From Streptomyces pyxinicus (GTDB taxonomy: Bacteria > Actinomycetota > Actinomycetes > Streptomycetales > Streptomycetaceae): a stretch of 64,000 nucleotides of DNA. Position numbers and translations under genes: made by a program. The stretch is from positions 28,567-92,566 of the forward strand of contig NZ_JANUGP010000029.1 of assembly GCF_024753135.1 (NCBI RefSeq), in the 5' to 3' direction. Positions 42,715 to 50,827 of this stretch are shown here, piece by piece. Below the pieces are notes generated by a model. It made no database searches and was not told the origin of the DNA. It saw nothing but the letters and a program-made list of their open reading frames with translations. Numbering within the stretch: position 1 is the first letter of the stretch; every line of letters begins with the position of its first letter.

Positions 42715-44340
42715 ATGACGACGACAGCTATGACAGCGGTGACAGCGACGACGGACGAGCGTGACGTGTACGACGTGATCGTGGCCGGCGCCGGGCCCGT
42801 GGGGCTCTTCCTCGGCGGTGAGCTGCGGCTCGGCGGGGCCCGGGTGCTGGTCGTGGAGCGGCTGGCCGAGGTGGACGAGACGATCAAGGCGGGGTCGATC
42901 AACGTCCCCAGCGCGGTCGCCCTCTACCGGCGGGGGCTGCTGCCCGAGCTGACGGCGGTGTGGGAGGCGGCACGGGAACGGATGCAGGCGTTCGCCCGTA
43001 CCCGCAGCGGCACCGGCACCCGCAGCGGCACCGGCACCGGCACCGGCACCGGCACCGGCACCGGCACCGGCATGATCCGGATCCCGCCCAAGTTCGCCGG
43101 GCACTTCGCCGGGATGATGCTCGACCCGGACCTCTTCGACGCCTCCGACCCGGCTTGGGCGGACGCCGGCCCCGCCGCCGAGGCCGGTCTCGGCGTGCCG
43201 CAGGCCGAGCTGGAGCGCGTCCTCGCCCGGCACGCCGACCGGCTCGGGGTGGAGGTGCGGCGGGGCGTGGAGCTGGCCGGCTTCGAGGCGGACGACGCGG
43301 GGGTCACCGTACGGCTGGTGGCGGCCGAGGGAGGCGGCGAGGCCGAAGAGGTGCGCGCCCGGTGGCTCGTCGGGTGCGACGGTGGGCGCAGCACCGTGCG
43401 CAAGACCGCCGGGTTCGACTTTCCCGGCACCGAGCCCGAGATCACCGGCTACCAGGCGCTCGTGGAGCTGACCGGGGCCGAGCGTCTGGGTACCGGCTGG
43501 AACACCACGGACACCGGGACGTACGCCCACGGTCCGTTCCCGGGGCGGATCCTCGTGGTGGAGTTCGACGGTCCCCCGGCCGACCGCTGGGCCCCCGTCA
43601 CCGCCGGGGAACTCCAGGCCGCCCTGCGCCGGGTGTCGGGGGTGCCCGAGGTCACCGTCGGCGCGGTGCGGACGGCGACCCGGTTCACGGACAACGCCCG
43701 CCAGGTTCCCGACTATCGCAAGGGCAGAGTGCTGCTCGCGGGGGACGCGGCGCACGTGCACTCGCCGTTCGGCGGGCAGGGGCTCAACCTCGGTCTCGGG
43801 GACGCGATGAACCTGGGCTGGAAGCTGGCCGCCGTCGCGACCGGCCGGGCCCCGGAGTCGCTGCTGGACAGCTACACCGCCGAGCGGCATCCGATCGGCG
43901 CCTGGGTGCTGGACTGGACCCGCGCCCAGATCGCGGTGATGCGCCCGGACCGGCACGCCCGCGCGCTGCGCCGCGTGGTGGACGACCTGGCGCGGACCAC
44001 CGCCGGCACCACGTACCTGGTCGAGCGGATCTCGGGCATCTGGCAGCGCTACGACCTCCCCGGCGACCACCCCCTGACCGGCGCGAGCGCCCCCGACCTG
44101 GCCCTCTCCGACGGCACCCGTCTCGGCGACCACCTGCACACCGGCCAGGCCCTCCTCCTCGACCTCGCCGACGACCCCGCCCTGCGCTCCCAGGCCGAAG
44201 GTCACCCCCTCACGGTCCTCACCGTCACCTGCCCGGACCGGCCCGCCCTGAAGGGCCTCCTGGTCCGGCCGGACGGGTTCGTGGCGTGGGCGGCGGGCAC
44301 GGAGGGCGGCGCCGGGCTGAAGGCCGCGCTCGGGCACTGA
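42715..44340 (+). CDS. FAD-dependent aromatic monooxygenase (rifampicin monooxygenase-like)
   Basis: 541 aa, ATG at 42715. FAD motif VIVAGAGPVGLFLGGELRLGG (~residues 20-40), DG motif WLVGCDGGRSTVRKTAG, and GD motif GRVLLAGDAAHVHSPFGGQGLNLGLGDAMNLGWKLA; C-terminal thioredoxin-like domain. Class A flavoprotein hydroxylase of the PheA/TfdB branch, related to Rox enzymes that inactivate rifamycins or to polyketide hydroxylases. Unusual (Gly-Thr)n insertion at residues ~97-119. Under a divergent TetR. Confidence 0.92.
   Translation: MTTTAMTAVTATTDERDVYDVIVAGAGPVGLFLGGELRLGGARVLVVERLAEVDETIKAGSINVPSAVALYRRGLLPELTAVWEAARERMQAFARTRSGTGTRSGTGTGTGTGTGTGTGMIRIPPKFAGHFAGMMLDPDLFDASDPAWADAGPAAEAGLGVPQAELERVLARHADRLGVEVRRGVELAGFEADDAGVTVRLVAAEGGGEAEEVRARWLVGCDGGRSTVRKTAGFDFPGTEPEITGYQALVELTGAERLGTGWNTTDTGTYAHGPFPGRILVVEFDGPPADRWAPVTAGELQAALRRVSGVPEVTVGAVRTATRFTDNARQVPDYRKGRVLLAGDAAHVHSPFGGQGLNLGLGDAMNLGWKLAAVATGRAPESLLDSYTAERHPIGAWVLDWTRAQIAVMRPDRHARALRRVVDDLARTTAGTTYLVERISGIWQRYDLPGDHPLTGASAPDLALSDGTRLGDHLHTGQALLLDLADDPALRSQAEGHPLTVLTVTCPDRPALKGLLVRPDGFVAWAAGTEGGAGLKAALGH
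43003..43071 (+). repeat. Hexanucleotide microsatellite inside the monooxygenase
   Basis: An 18-bp unit (CGCAGCGGCACCGGCACC) occurs twice, at 43003-43020 and 43021-43038, and runs into seven GGCACC units (43027-43068) plus GGC. It encodes RSGTGTRSGT then repeated GT. All units are multiples of three, so length changes keep the frame. Confidence 0.92.
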
Positions 44341-44373
44341 ACCCCCGCCGTCCCGCGTCCAGGTCACACGGGT

Positions 44374-44388
44374 AACCCCCATGGGGTT
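44374..44388. promoter_or_regulatory. Small inverted repeat upstream of yaaA
   Basis: AACCCC (44374-44379) and GGGGTT (44383-44388) around CAT, in the 114-bp gap between monooxygenase and yaaA. Operator or weak terminator; cannot decide. Confidence 0.35.
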
Positions 44389-44454
44389 TCCGTGGGGGCG
44401 GGCGGCCGGGGAGCACGCCGTACCCTGGCGCGGAGGTCTACGTGAGGAGTACGT

Positions 44455-45237
44455 GTGCTGGTCCTGCTGCCGCCCTCGGAAGGCAAGGCGAACGCGGGCG
44501 AGGGCGCCCCGCTGGAGCTGGGGTCGCTGTCGCTGCCGGGGCTGACCGCCGCCCGGGAAGCCGTGCTCGGTGAGCTGGTCGAGCTGTGCGCCGGGGACGA
44601 GGAGAAGGCGCGCGAGGTGCTCGGGCTGAGCGAGGGGCTGCGGGGCGAGGTCGCGAAGAACGCCGGGCTGCGCACGGCGGGCGCCCGCCCGGCCGGGGAG
44701 ATCTACACCGGGGTCCTCTACGACGCCCTCGGCCTCGCCACGCTGGACGCGGCGGCGCGACGGCGCGCGGCGGACTCGCTGCTGGTGTTCTCCGGTCTGT
44801 GGGGCGCGGTGCGGGTGACGGACCGGATTCCCTCCTACCGCTGTTCGATGGGCGTGAAGCTGCCCGGCCTCGGCGCGCTGGCCGGGCACTGGCGGGCGCC
44901 GATGGCCGAGGTGCTGCCGGCGGCGGCCGGGGACGGGCTGGTGCTTGATCTGCGCTCCGCCGCGTACGCGGCGGCCTGGAAGCCGAAGGGCGAGGTGGCG
45001 GGGCGGACGGCGACCGTACGGGTGCTGCACGCGCCGACCCGGAAAGTGGTCAGCCACTTCAACAAGGCGACCAAGGGGCGGATCGTGCGGAGCCTGCTGT
45101 CGGCCGGTGCCGTGCCCGCGAACCCCGCCGAGCTGGTGGCGGCGCTGCGGGAGCTGGGGTACGTGGTGGAGGCCGAGGCCCCGGGCAGGGCGGGCAAGTC
45201 CTGGGCGCTGGATGTGCTGGTGGATCAGGTGCACTGA
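44455..45237 (+). CDS. yaaA: Peroxide stress protein YaaA (DUF328/UPF0246)
   Basis: 260 aa, GTG at 44455 with GTGAGGAG 9 bases upstream. LVLLPPSEGKA at the very start, DALGLATLDAAARRRA, LLVFSGLWGAVRVTDRIPSYRCSMGVKLPG and the terminal KVVSHFNKATKGRIVRSLL are all YaaA hallmarks. The E. coli member lowers intracellular free iron during peroxide stress and binds DNA. Stand-alone here. Confidence 0.94.
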   Translation: MLVLLPPSEGKANAGEGAPLELGSLSLPGLTAAREAVLGELVELCAGDEEKAREVLGLSEGLRGEVAKNAGLRTAGARPAGEIYTGVLYDALGLATLDAAARRRAADSLLVFSGLWGAVRVTDRIPSYRCSMGVKLPGLGALAGHWRAPMAEVLPAAAGDGLVLDLRSAAYAAAWKPKGEVAGRTATVRVLHAPTRKVVSHFNKATKGRIVRSLLSAGAVPANPAELVAALRELGYVVEAEAPGRAGKSWALDVLVDQVH

Positions 45238-45257
45238 CAGCACCCGATCAGGGCGTC

Positions 45258-45283
45258 GTTGCAGTGTGCGCAACGGGCGTTGC
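45258..45283. promoter_or_regulatory. GTTGC/GCAAC repeats in the eda promoter
   Basis: GTTGC (45258-45262), GCAAC (45270-45274) and GTTGC (45279-45283) alternate in orientation just upstream of the eda start at 45315. It could be a sugar-acid repressor site. Confidence 0.35.
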
Positions 45284-45314
45284 GTTGGGTGCGGCGACTG
45301 GGCACGATGAGGGC

Positions 45315-45962
45315 ATGACCTCACCGCTGCCCTCCCCCTCGGCCGCCTCCGTACTGGATCTCGCGCCCGTCGTGCCCGTGGTGGTGCTCGCCGACGCCGC
45401 CGACGCCGTACCGCTCGCGCGGGCCCTGGTGGCCGGCGGGCTGCCCGCGATCGAGGTGACGCTGCGGACTCCCGCGGCCCTGGACGCGATCCGCGCCATC
45501 GCCGCCGAGGTGCCGGACGCGGTGGTCGGGGCGGGCACCGTGCTCACACCGGACCAGGTGTCGGCGGCTACGGCGGCCGGGGCGCGGTTCCTGGTCAGCC
45601 CGGGGTGGACGGAGGCGCTGCTGACGGCGATGCGGGCGTCCGGGGTGCCGTTCCTGCCCGGGGTCTCGACCGCCTCGGAGGTCGTCGCACTGCTGGAGCG
45701 GGGAGTGCGGGAGATGAAGTTCTTCCCGGCCGAGGCGGCGGGCGGTACGGCGTATCTGAAGTCGCTGGCCGGGCCGTTGCCGCAGGCCCGCTTCTGCCCG
45801 ACGGGCGGGATCGGCCCCGCTTCCGCGCCGGAGTACCTCGCCCTGCCCAACGTCGGGTGCGTGGGCGGGAGTTGGATGGTTCCCGAGGACGCGGTGGCGG
45901 CCGGGGACTGGGGGCGGGTCGAGGAGTTGGCGCGGGGGGCCTCCCAACTCTGGGTCGCCTGA
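45315..45962 (+). CDS. eda: Bifunctional KDPG/KHG aldolase
   Basis: 215 aa, ATG at 45315. Splits 2-keto-3-deoxy-6-phosphogluconate to pyruvate and glyceraldehyde-3-phosphate (or KHG to pyruvate and glyoxylate). Catalytic Glu/Arg in GLPAIEVTLRTPAAL, strand motif VGAGTVLTPDQV, LVSPGWTEALL, Schiff-base Lys in REMKFFPAEAAGG, and FCPTGGIGPASAPEYLALPNVGCVGGSWMVP. Normal length. No Entner-Doudoroff partner gene is nearby. Confidence 0.95.
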   Translation: MTSPLPSPSAASVLDLAPVVPVVVLADAADAVPLARALVAGGLPAIEVTLRTPAALDAIRAIAAEVPDAVVGAGTVLTPDQVSAATAAGARFLVSPGWTEALLTAMRASGVPFLPGVSTASEVVALLERGVREMKFFPAEAAGGTAYLKSLAGPLPQARFCPTGGIGPASAPEYLALPNVGCVGGSWMVPEDAVAAGDWGRVEELARGASQLWVA

Positions 45963-45963
45963 A

Positions 45964-45999
45964 GGGCGTTACGGGCGTTACGGGTGTTACTGGCGTTAC
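45964..45999. repeat. Four 9-bp tandem repeats spanning the eda/rnhA-acp convergent end
   Basis: GGGCGTTAC, GGGCGTTAC, GGGTGTTAC and TGGCGTTAC at 45964, 45973, 45982 and 45991. The last supplies the TAA stop (TTA on this strand) of the minus-strand gene at 45996. Confidence 0.92.
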
Positions 46000-47192
46000 G
46001 GCCGCAGGTGGGACGTGTCGTTGAAGAGGCGCACGCTGGCGTTGCCGTCCGCGTAGTACGCCACCGCCGACAGGGAGGCCGCCGACAGCTCCATGCGGAA
46101 GAGGGACTCGGGCGGCGCGCCGAGGGCGAGGCGCACGAAGGTCTTGATCGGCGTGACGTGGGTGACGAGCAGGACGGTACGGCCCCGGTAGGCGGTGGTG
46201 AGCTTGTCCCGGGTCGCCGCGATCCGCGTCGCCGTCTCGGCGAAGCTCTCGCCGCCGCCGGTGGGGTGGGCCTCCGGGTCGGCCAGCCAGGCGTTCAGGT
46301 CCTCCGGGTGGCGGTCGCGGACCTCGCCGAAGGTGAGGCCCTCCCAGGCGCCGAAGTCCGTTTCGCGCAGGCCCTCCTCGACCGTGACGTCGAGGTTCAG
46401 GCGGGCGGCGACGATCCCGGCGGTCTCGCGGGTGCGGGTGAGGGGGGAGGTGACGACGGCCTGGATGGTGCCGCGTCTCGCCAGCGCCTCGGCCGCGCGG
46501 TGGGCCTGTTCGCGGCCGGCGGCGGAGAGGGCGGGGTCGGTGCCGCCGCTTCCGCTGAAGCGTTTCTGGGGGGTGAGGGGGGTTTCGCCGTGGCGGAGGA
46601 GGACGAGGGTGGCGGGGGCGCCGAGGTCGGGGGCGGCGCTCCAGCCCTGTGAGGGGGCGGTGCCGTGGTCACCGGCGCTGGCAGAGTGCCCGTGACCGGT
46701 GTCGCCCGCGGCTACGGCGGCCCGAGCGGCGGACGACTTCGGGGCCGGCTCCGCCGTCGAACCCGACGGCGTCCACTGCTCGCCCTTCGCCCCCGCGTCC
46801 ATCGCCTCGTTGGCCAAGCGGTCCGCGTGCTTGTTGCGTTCCCGGGGGATCCACTCGTAGGTGACCCGGTCCGCGGGGAAGACCGCGCGGGACTCGGTGG
46901 CCAGCGGCTTCATGTCGGGGTGTTTGATCTTCCAGCGGCCCGACATCTGCTCGACGACCAGCTTGGAGTCCATGCGGACGTGGACATCGGCCGTCGGGTC
47001 GAGCGCGTGGGCGGCGCGCAGGCCGGCCAGCAGTCCCCGGTACTCGGCGACGTTGTTCGTGGCGACACCGATGTACTCGGCCGCCTCCGCCAGCGTCTCC
47101 CCCGTCACCGCGTCGCTCACCACGGCGCCGTAGCCGGCCGGTCCCGGGTTGCCCCGTGAACCGCCGTCCGCCTCGACGATGAACTCCCGCAC
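45996..47192 (-). CDS. Bifunctional RNase H / acid phosphatase
   Basis: 398 aa from GTG 47192 (MREFIVEADGGSRGNPGPAG), preferred to a TTG at 47207 because relatives begin there and GGGGGCG precedes it. RNase HI domain (~1-130): Asp in EADGG, Glu in NNVAEYRGLL, Asp in RMDSKLVVEQMSG, then HADRLANEAMD. Ala-rich linker, then a histidine-phosphatase domain (~190-398) with LVLLRHGETP, LTRTRETA, WEGLTFGEV and VTHVTPIKTF. Same architecture as Rv2228c, active on RNA/DNA hybrids and as alpha-ribazole phosphatase. Third gene of the operon with Nif3 and zinc-ribbon genes. Confidence 0.95.
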   Translation of the reverse strand: MREFIVEADGGSRGNPGPAGYGAVVSDAVTGETLAEAAEYIGVATNNVAEYRGLLAGLRAAHALDPTADVHVRMDSKLVVEQMSGRWKIKHPDMKPLATESRAVFPADRVTYEWIPRERNKHADRLANEAMDAGAKGEQWTPSGSTAEPAPKSSAARAAVAAGDTGHGHSASAGDHGTAPSQGWSAAPDLGAPATLVLLRHGETPLTPQKRFSGSGGTDPALSAAGREQAHRAAEALARRGTIQAVVTSPLTRTRETAGIVAARLNLDVTVEEGLRETDFGAWEGLTFGEVRDRHPEDLNAWLADPEAHPTGGGESFAETATRIAATRDKLTTAYRGRTVLLVTHVTPIKTFVRLALGAPPESLFRMELSAASLSAVAYYADGNASVRLFNDTSHLRP

Positions 47193-47241
47193 GCCCAACG
47201 CCCCCAACGTCTCCCGCGAACTCCGCCTGCCGGCCCGACGC

Positions 47242-47985
47242 CTACAGACCCGACTCGGCCGTGCGCACCAGGATGCGGCGGCAGTTCTCGCAGCGCACCA
47301 CCGTGTCCCGGGCCGCCGAGCGGATCTCGCTCAGCTCGGTGATGGCCAGCTCCTGCCGGCAGCCCTGGCAGGTACGGGCGTACAGCTTGGCCGCGCCGAT
47401 ACCGCCCTGCTGCTGGCGCAGCTTGTCGTACAGCTTGAGCAGGTCGGCGGGGATGGAGGCGGCGACGACCTCGCGCTCCTTCGTGACGGCGGCGGCCTCG
47501 GTGTCGATCTCCTCGAACGCGGCGTCCCGGCGCGCGGTGGCGTCGTCGATCTTCGACTGGACGGAGGCGACCCGCTCGGTCAGCTCGCCGGCCCGCTCCT
47601 GCGCGCTCTCGCGGCGCTCCATGACCTCCAGCACCACGTCCTCCAGGTCGCCCTGCCGCTTGGCGAGGGAGGCGATCTCGCGCTGGAGGTTGGCCAGGTC
47701 CTTGGGCGAGGTGACGGCGCCGGAGTCCAGGCGCTGCTGGTCGCGGACGGCACGCTGGCGCACCTGGTCCACGTCCTGCTCGGCCTTGGTCTGCTCGCGG
47801 GCGGTGTCGCTCTCCTCGGTCTGGGCGGCCACCAGCAGGTCGCGCAGCTGGGTGAGGTCCTTGGTGAGCGAGTCGATCTCGGCGTGCTCGGGCAGCGACC
47901 GGCGCTTGTGCGCGAGCTGCTGGAGACGGACGTCGAGATCCTGGACGTCGAGAAGGCGGATCTGGTCGGCGGGCGCGGCGTTCAG
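47242..47985 (-). CDS. Coiled-coil C4 zinc-ribbon protein
   Basis: 247 aa if it starts at CTG 47985 (LNAAPADQIRLLDVQDLDVRL). GGGAG lies 7 bases before that CTG, and no ATG, GTG or TTG is in frame close by, so a CTG start is the best reading. Residues ~10-185 are a long heptad-rich coiled coil; the C-terminus has two CxxC pairs, CQGCRQELAI and CENCRRILVR, forming the zinc ribbon. Conserved between Nif3 and RNase H/phosphatase genes in actinobacteria (Rv2229c-like). Role unknown, perhaps nucleic-acid associated. Confidence 0.9.
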   Translation of the reverse strand: MNAAPADQIRLLDVQDLDVRLQQLAHKRRSLPEHAEIDSLTKDLTQLRDLLVAAQTEESDTAREQTKAEQDVDQVRQRAVRDQQRLDSGAVTSPKDLANLQREIASLAKRQGDLEDVVLEVMERRESAQERAGELTERVASVQSKIDDATARRDAAFEEIDTEAAAVTKEREVVAASIPADLLKLYDKLRQQQGGIGAAKLYARTCQGCRQELAITELSEIRSAARDTVVRCENCRRILVRTAESGL

Positions 47986-48014
47986 TTGGGGGCTCCCAGG
48001 TTCAGCTAGAGGTG

Positions 48015-48851
48015 TCAGCCAGCGGTGGTGGACGCCGCGTGGGCGGTCCAGGGGTCGGTGACCGTCTTCGAGACGTGCACGCGCAGGTCCCAGCCGTGGC
48101 GGTCGGAGATCTCGTCGAGCTGGCTCGCGGCCAGCTCGCACCAGGGCCACTCGGTGGCCCAGTGCGCCGCGTCGAGCAGCGCGAGAGGACTGTGGGCGAC
48201 CGCCTCGCTGACCGGGTGGTGGCGCAGGTCGGCGGTGAGGAAGGCGTCGACGCCGGCCGCGCGGACCTGGTCGAACAGGCTGTCCCCGGAGCCGCCGCTG
48301 ACGGCGACCGTGCGGACGACCGCCTCGGGGTCGCCGGCCACCCGGATGCCCTGCGCGGTGGCGGGCAGCCGCTCGGCGGCGCGGACGGCCAGCTCGGCGA
48401 CGGTGAGGGGGTGGTCGAGCGCGCAGACGCGGCCGAGTCCCCGGCGGCCCTCGGGGTCGGTCGGGTCCGGCACCAGGGGCCGTACGACGCGCAGGTCCAG
48501 GGCGGCGGCGAGGGCGTCGGAGACACCGGGGTCGGCGGTGTCGGCGTTGGTGTGGGCGACGTGCAGCGCGATGTCGTTCTTGATCAGCGTGTGCACGGTA
48601 CGGCCTTTGAAGTGGCCGGCCGCGACCGTGGTCGTCCCCCGCAGGTACAGCGGGTGGTGGGTGACCAGCAGGTCGGCGCCTAGCTGCACGGCCTCGTCGA
48701 CGATCTCCCGTACGGGGTCCACGGCGAACAGGACGCGGGTGACCTCCTGGTCGGGGTCGCCCACGACCGTGCCGACCGCGTCCCAGGACTCGGCCCGCTC
48801 GGCGGGCCACAGGTTCTCCAGCGCGGCGATGACTTCAGACAGACGGGGCAC
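48015..48851 (-). CDS. Nif3-like dinuclear metal centre protein
   Basis: 278 aa, GTG at 48851. Metal-site motifs THHPLYLRGTTTV (His-His), AHTNADTADPGVSDALA (His/Asp), VRTVAVSGGSGDSLFDQV, and ADLRHHPVSEA with HWATEWPW at the C-terminus. Toroidal hexamer with a two-metal centre; sometimes annotated GTP cyclohydrolase I type 2, which is not proven for this branch. First gene of the three-gene operon. Confidence 0.93.
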   Translation of the reverse strand: MPRLSEVIAALENLWPAERAESWDAVGTVVGDPDQEVTRVLFAVDPVREIVDEAVQLGADLLVTHHPLYLRGTTTVAAGHFKGRTVHTLIKNDIALHVAHTNADTADPGVSDALAAALDLRVVRPLVPDPTDPEGRRGLGRVCALDHPLTVAELAVRAAERLPATAQGIRVAGDPEAVVRTVAVSGGSGDSLFDQVRAAGVDAFLTADLRHHPVSEAVAHSPLALLDAAHWATEWPWCELAASQLDEISDRHGWDLRVHVSKTVTDPWTAHAASTTAG

Positions 48852-49036
48852 GGGAAAAGGCTACCTGCCCGTTCGCCGGGGACCTACCGCGTGTGCCGGT
48901 ACCGGCGGCTCAGCACAGCGGCCCCGGTCACCTCAGGAGAATCGCTTCTGCGCCACCCGTATGTGTGAAGCCGCCGTCGCCCCGTCCCGCGCCCGCGCGT
49001 ACGAAAACTAGCTTCGTCGCCGGAGGTGACCGAACG

Positions 49037-50485
49037 ATGACGGCCTGTGCGATCGAACCCCCGTCCACGGACGGGTCCGACGGGTCCGGCGGGGCAGACG
49101 GGTCCGGTGGGTCCGGCGGGTCCGACGGGACCGACGGGTCCGGCAGGGCAGAGGGGGCAGACGGGTCCGGCGGGACGGCAGGGACGGATGGGACCGACGG
49201 GTCCGAAGCGTCCGGCGGGTCCACCCCGTCCGGCGCGTCCGGCCCGTCCGGCCCGTCCGGCGAGACGACGGTCCCGGTGCCGGACCCCGCCCGCGTGCCG
49301 GACCCCGCCCGCGTGCCGCACACCACCCGCGCGCCGGGCCCCACCCCCGCGCCGCCCCCCGCCCGCGCGATGGGCGCCGGCGCACCGGTGACGGCGGCGG
49401 CCTGCGTCCTCACGGCCGACGGCGCCTACGCCGCCCGGCTCGCGCGGGCCGGCGAGTCCTGGTTCCCGGAGCGCTGGACGCTGGACGGCCCGGAGCCGTA
49501 CGCGGTGCCGCTGCCCGGCAACCAGCCCGAGGAGCCCGGCACCGAGGTGCAGCCGCTGGCCGACGGCCGGGTGCTGATCCACCGGCTGGTGGCGCGCCGG
49601 CACGCCTTCGCGCTGCTCTACCCGACCGGTCCCGGCACCGGCGAAGTGCCGCTGGGCGCGGTGGAGTGCCCCGAGCCCGGCACCCGGCTGACCCTGCTGC
49701 CACCGGCGCCGGGGGGTGCCCGGGCGTACGCCCTCGCCGTCGGGCCGCGCTCCAGCGTGGTGTGGCTGGTGGCGGGCGGGGCGTTCGGTCCCGAGCGGCT
49801 GGCCGAGCTGCCGGGCCGGTGTACGGGCGGGGTCTGGCTGGACCCGGCCGGGCGGATGCTGGCACTGGACCGGGAGCTGGCCGGGCGCACCAAGACGGTC
49901 GTGGTGGACCTGGAGCGCGGCGAGGCCTCTCCGCTGCTCCAGATCACGGAGGGCAGCGACGACCGGCTACTGCTCGCCGACCCGGACAGCGGGCTGCTGC
50001 TGATCTCCTCCGACGCGCCCTCACCGGGTCGGGCCCGACTGGGCTGGGGGGTGCTGGGCAGCACCCTGCCGGTGCGCTTCCCGGAGAGCCTGCGGCTGCC
50101 GGACTGCGCGGTGACGCCGTTCGCCGTCCAGCCGGGCCAGGTGCTGACGCCGGAGCACTGCGCGGTGGCGCTGCGGCTGGACGGCGCGTTCGGCACCTGG
50201 GTGGGCACCTGGCGGCCGGCCGAGCGGCGGGTGGCGCACCTCCCGGCGCCGGTGGGCTGGCTGGCGGGGGCCGGGCTGTGGACACCGGAGGGGGTGCTGC
50301 GGCTGCCGTACGCGACACGGGAGACGCCGTGCGGGCTGGCGGACCTGACCGGGCCCAGAGAGATGGACACCGAACCACCAGGAGAGGGCGGGGAGTTGAT
50401 GGCGGCGGCGGCCGTCTCCGATCCGGTGGCGGCCCGTCCGGTGCCGTTGCAGCAGGCGCCGCTGGGACGGTGTGTAACGAAGTAG
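49037..50485 (+). CDS. Hypothetical protein with Gly/Ser/Asp repeat N-terminus and propeller-like body
   Basis: 482 aa; the ATG at 49037 has GGAGGTG 10 bases upstream and is preferred to a codon at 48893. Residues ~12-85 are triplet-like repeats of GSD, GSG, GAD and GTD, then a Pro-rich stretch (VPDPARVPDPARVP). From ~residue 115 the body has recurring WxLD and LxDGRVLIHRLV elements (VWLDPAGRMLALDREL, LLLADPDSGLLLISSD) that look like beta-propeller blades. No signal peptide. I do not recognise a named family. Confidence 0.8.
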   Translation: MTACAIEPPSTDGSDGSGGADGSGGSGGSDGTDGSGRAEGADGSGGTAGTDGTDGSEASGGSTPSGASGPSGPSGETTVPVPDPARVPDPARVPHTTRAPGPTPAPPPARAMGAGAPVTAAACVLTADGAYAARLARAGESWFPERWTLDGPEPYAVPLPGNQPEEPGTEVQPLADGRVLIHRLVARRHAFALLYPTGPGTGEVPLGAVECPEPGTRLTLLPPAPGGARAYALAVGPRSSVVWLVAGGAFGPERLAELPGRCTGGVWLDPAGRMLALDRELAGRTKTVVVDLERGEASPLLQITEGSDDRLLLADPDSGLLLISSDAPSPGRARLGWGVLGSTLPVRFPESLRLPDCAVTPFAVQPGQVLTPEHCAVALRLDGAFGTWVGTWRPAERRVAHLPAPVGWLAGAGLWTPEGVLRLPYATRETPCGLADLTGPREMDTEPPGEGGELMAAAAVSDPVAARPVPLQQAPLGRCVTK

Positions 50486-50581
50486 TGGCGGTTGGCGTGT
50501 GCGCCTGGATTCGCCCCGTGGTACGCCGGTTACACTCGCCCGGCTGTACGAAAGATCATGTTGACGGGGTGAATACGTCCG

Positions 50582-50740
50582 ATGAGCGACACCAGCACGA
50601 CGGATCAGCTGTCCACCGACTCCCAGGGGAACACCGGCCACGGCCGGCACCGCGGCCCGGTCGCGGCCCAGGAGAACGAGACGGCTCCGCACGGCCGGCA
50701 CCGCAGGCCGGCCGACCAGCAGACCGAGGCGGCTGCCTGA
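50582..50740 (+). CDS. 52-aa hydrophilic protein with GRHRR/GRHRG repeats
   Basis: MSDTSTTDQLSTDSQGNTGH begins at ATG 50582, and the protein ends with NETAPHGRHRRPADQQTEAAA. It contains GHGRHRGP and HGRHRRP as two copies of one motif in an otherwise Ser/Thr/Gln-rich, disordered chain. A strong terminator follows 15 bp after the stop, which supports a real short transcript. I recall similar tiny Streptomyces proteins without function. Confidence 0.75.
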   Translation: MSDTSTTDQLSTDSQGNTGHGRHRGPVAAQENETAPHGRHRRPADQQTEAAA

Positions 50741-50754
50741 CGGTCGTAGTGGTG

Positions 50755-50782
50755 GAGGGGGCGCCCCGCGGGGCGCCCCCTC
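50755..50782 (+). terminator. Very strong terminator after the 52-aa ORF
   Basis: 13-bp perfect stem GAGGGGGCGCCCC (50755-50767) and GGGGCGCCCCCTC (50770-50782) with a 2-base loop, followed by TTTCTCGTTC. Confidence 0.92.
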
Positions 50783-50785
50783 TTT

Positions 50786-50823
50786 CTCGTTCTCGCACGC
50801 GAATTCCTCGTTCTCGCACGCGA
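50786..50823. repeat. 17-bp direct repeat after the terminator
   Basis: CTCGTTCTCGCACGCGA at 50786-50802 and 50807-50823, separated by ATTC. The copies flank an EcoRI-like GAATTC. It lies just before the stop of the minus-strand MaoC gene. Confidence 0.9.
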
Positions 50824-50827
50824 GTCG

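Noticed and set aside
49047..49391. A collagen-like protein in the +1 frame
   Set aside because: Short, lacks a ribosome site of its own, and the overlapping frame gives the longer protein with a good start. Kept only as a finding about repeat origin.
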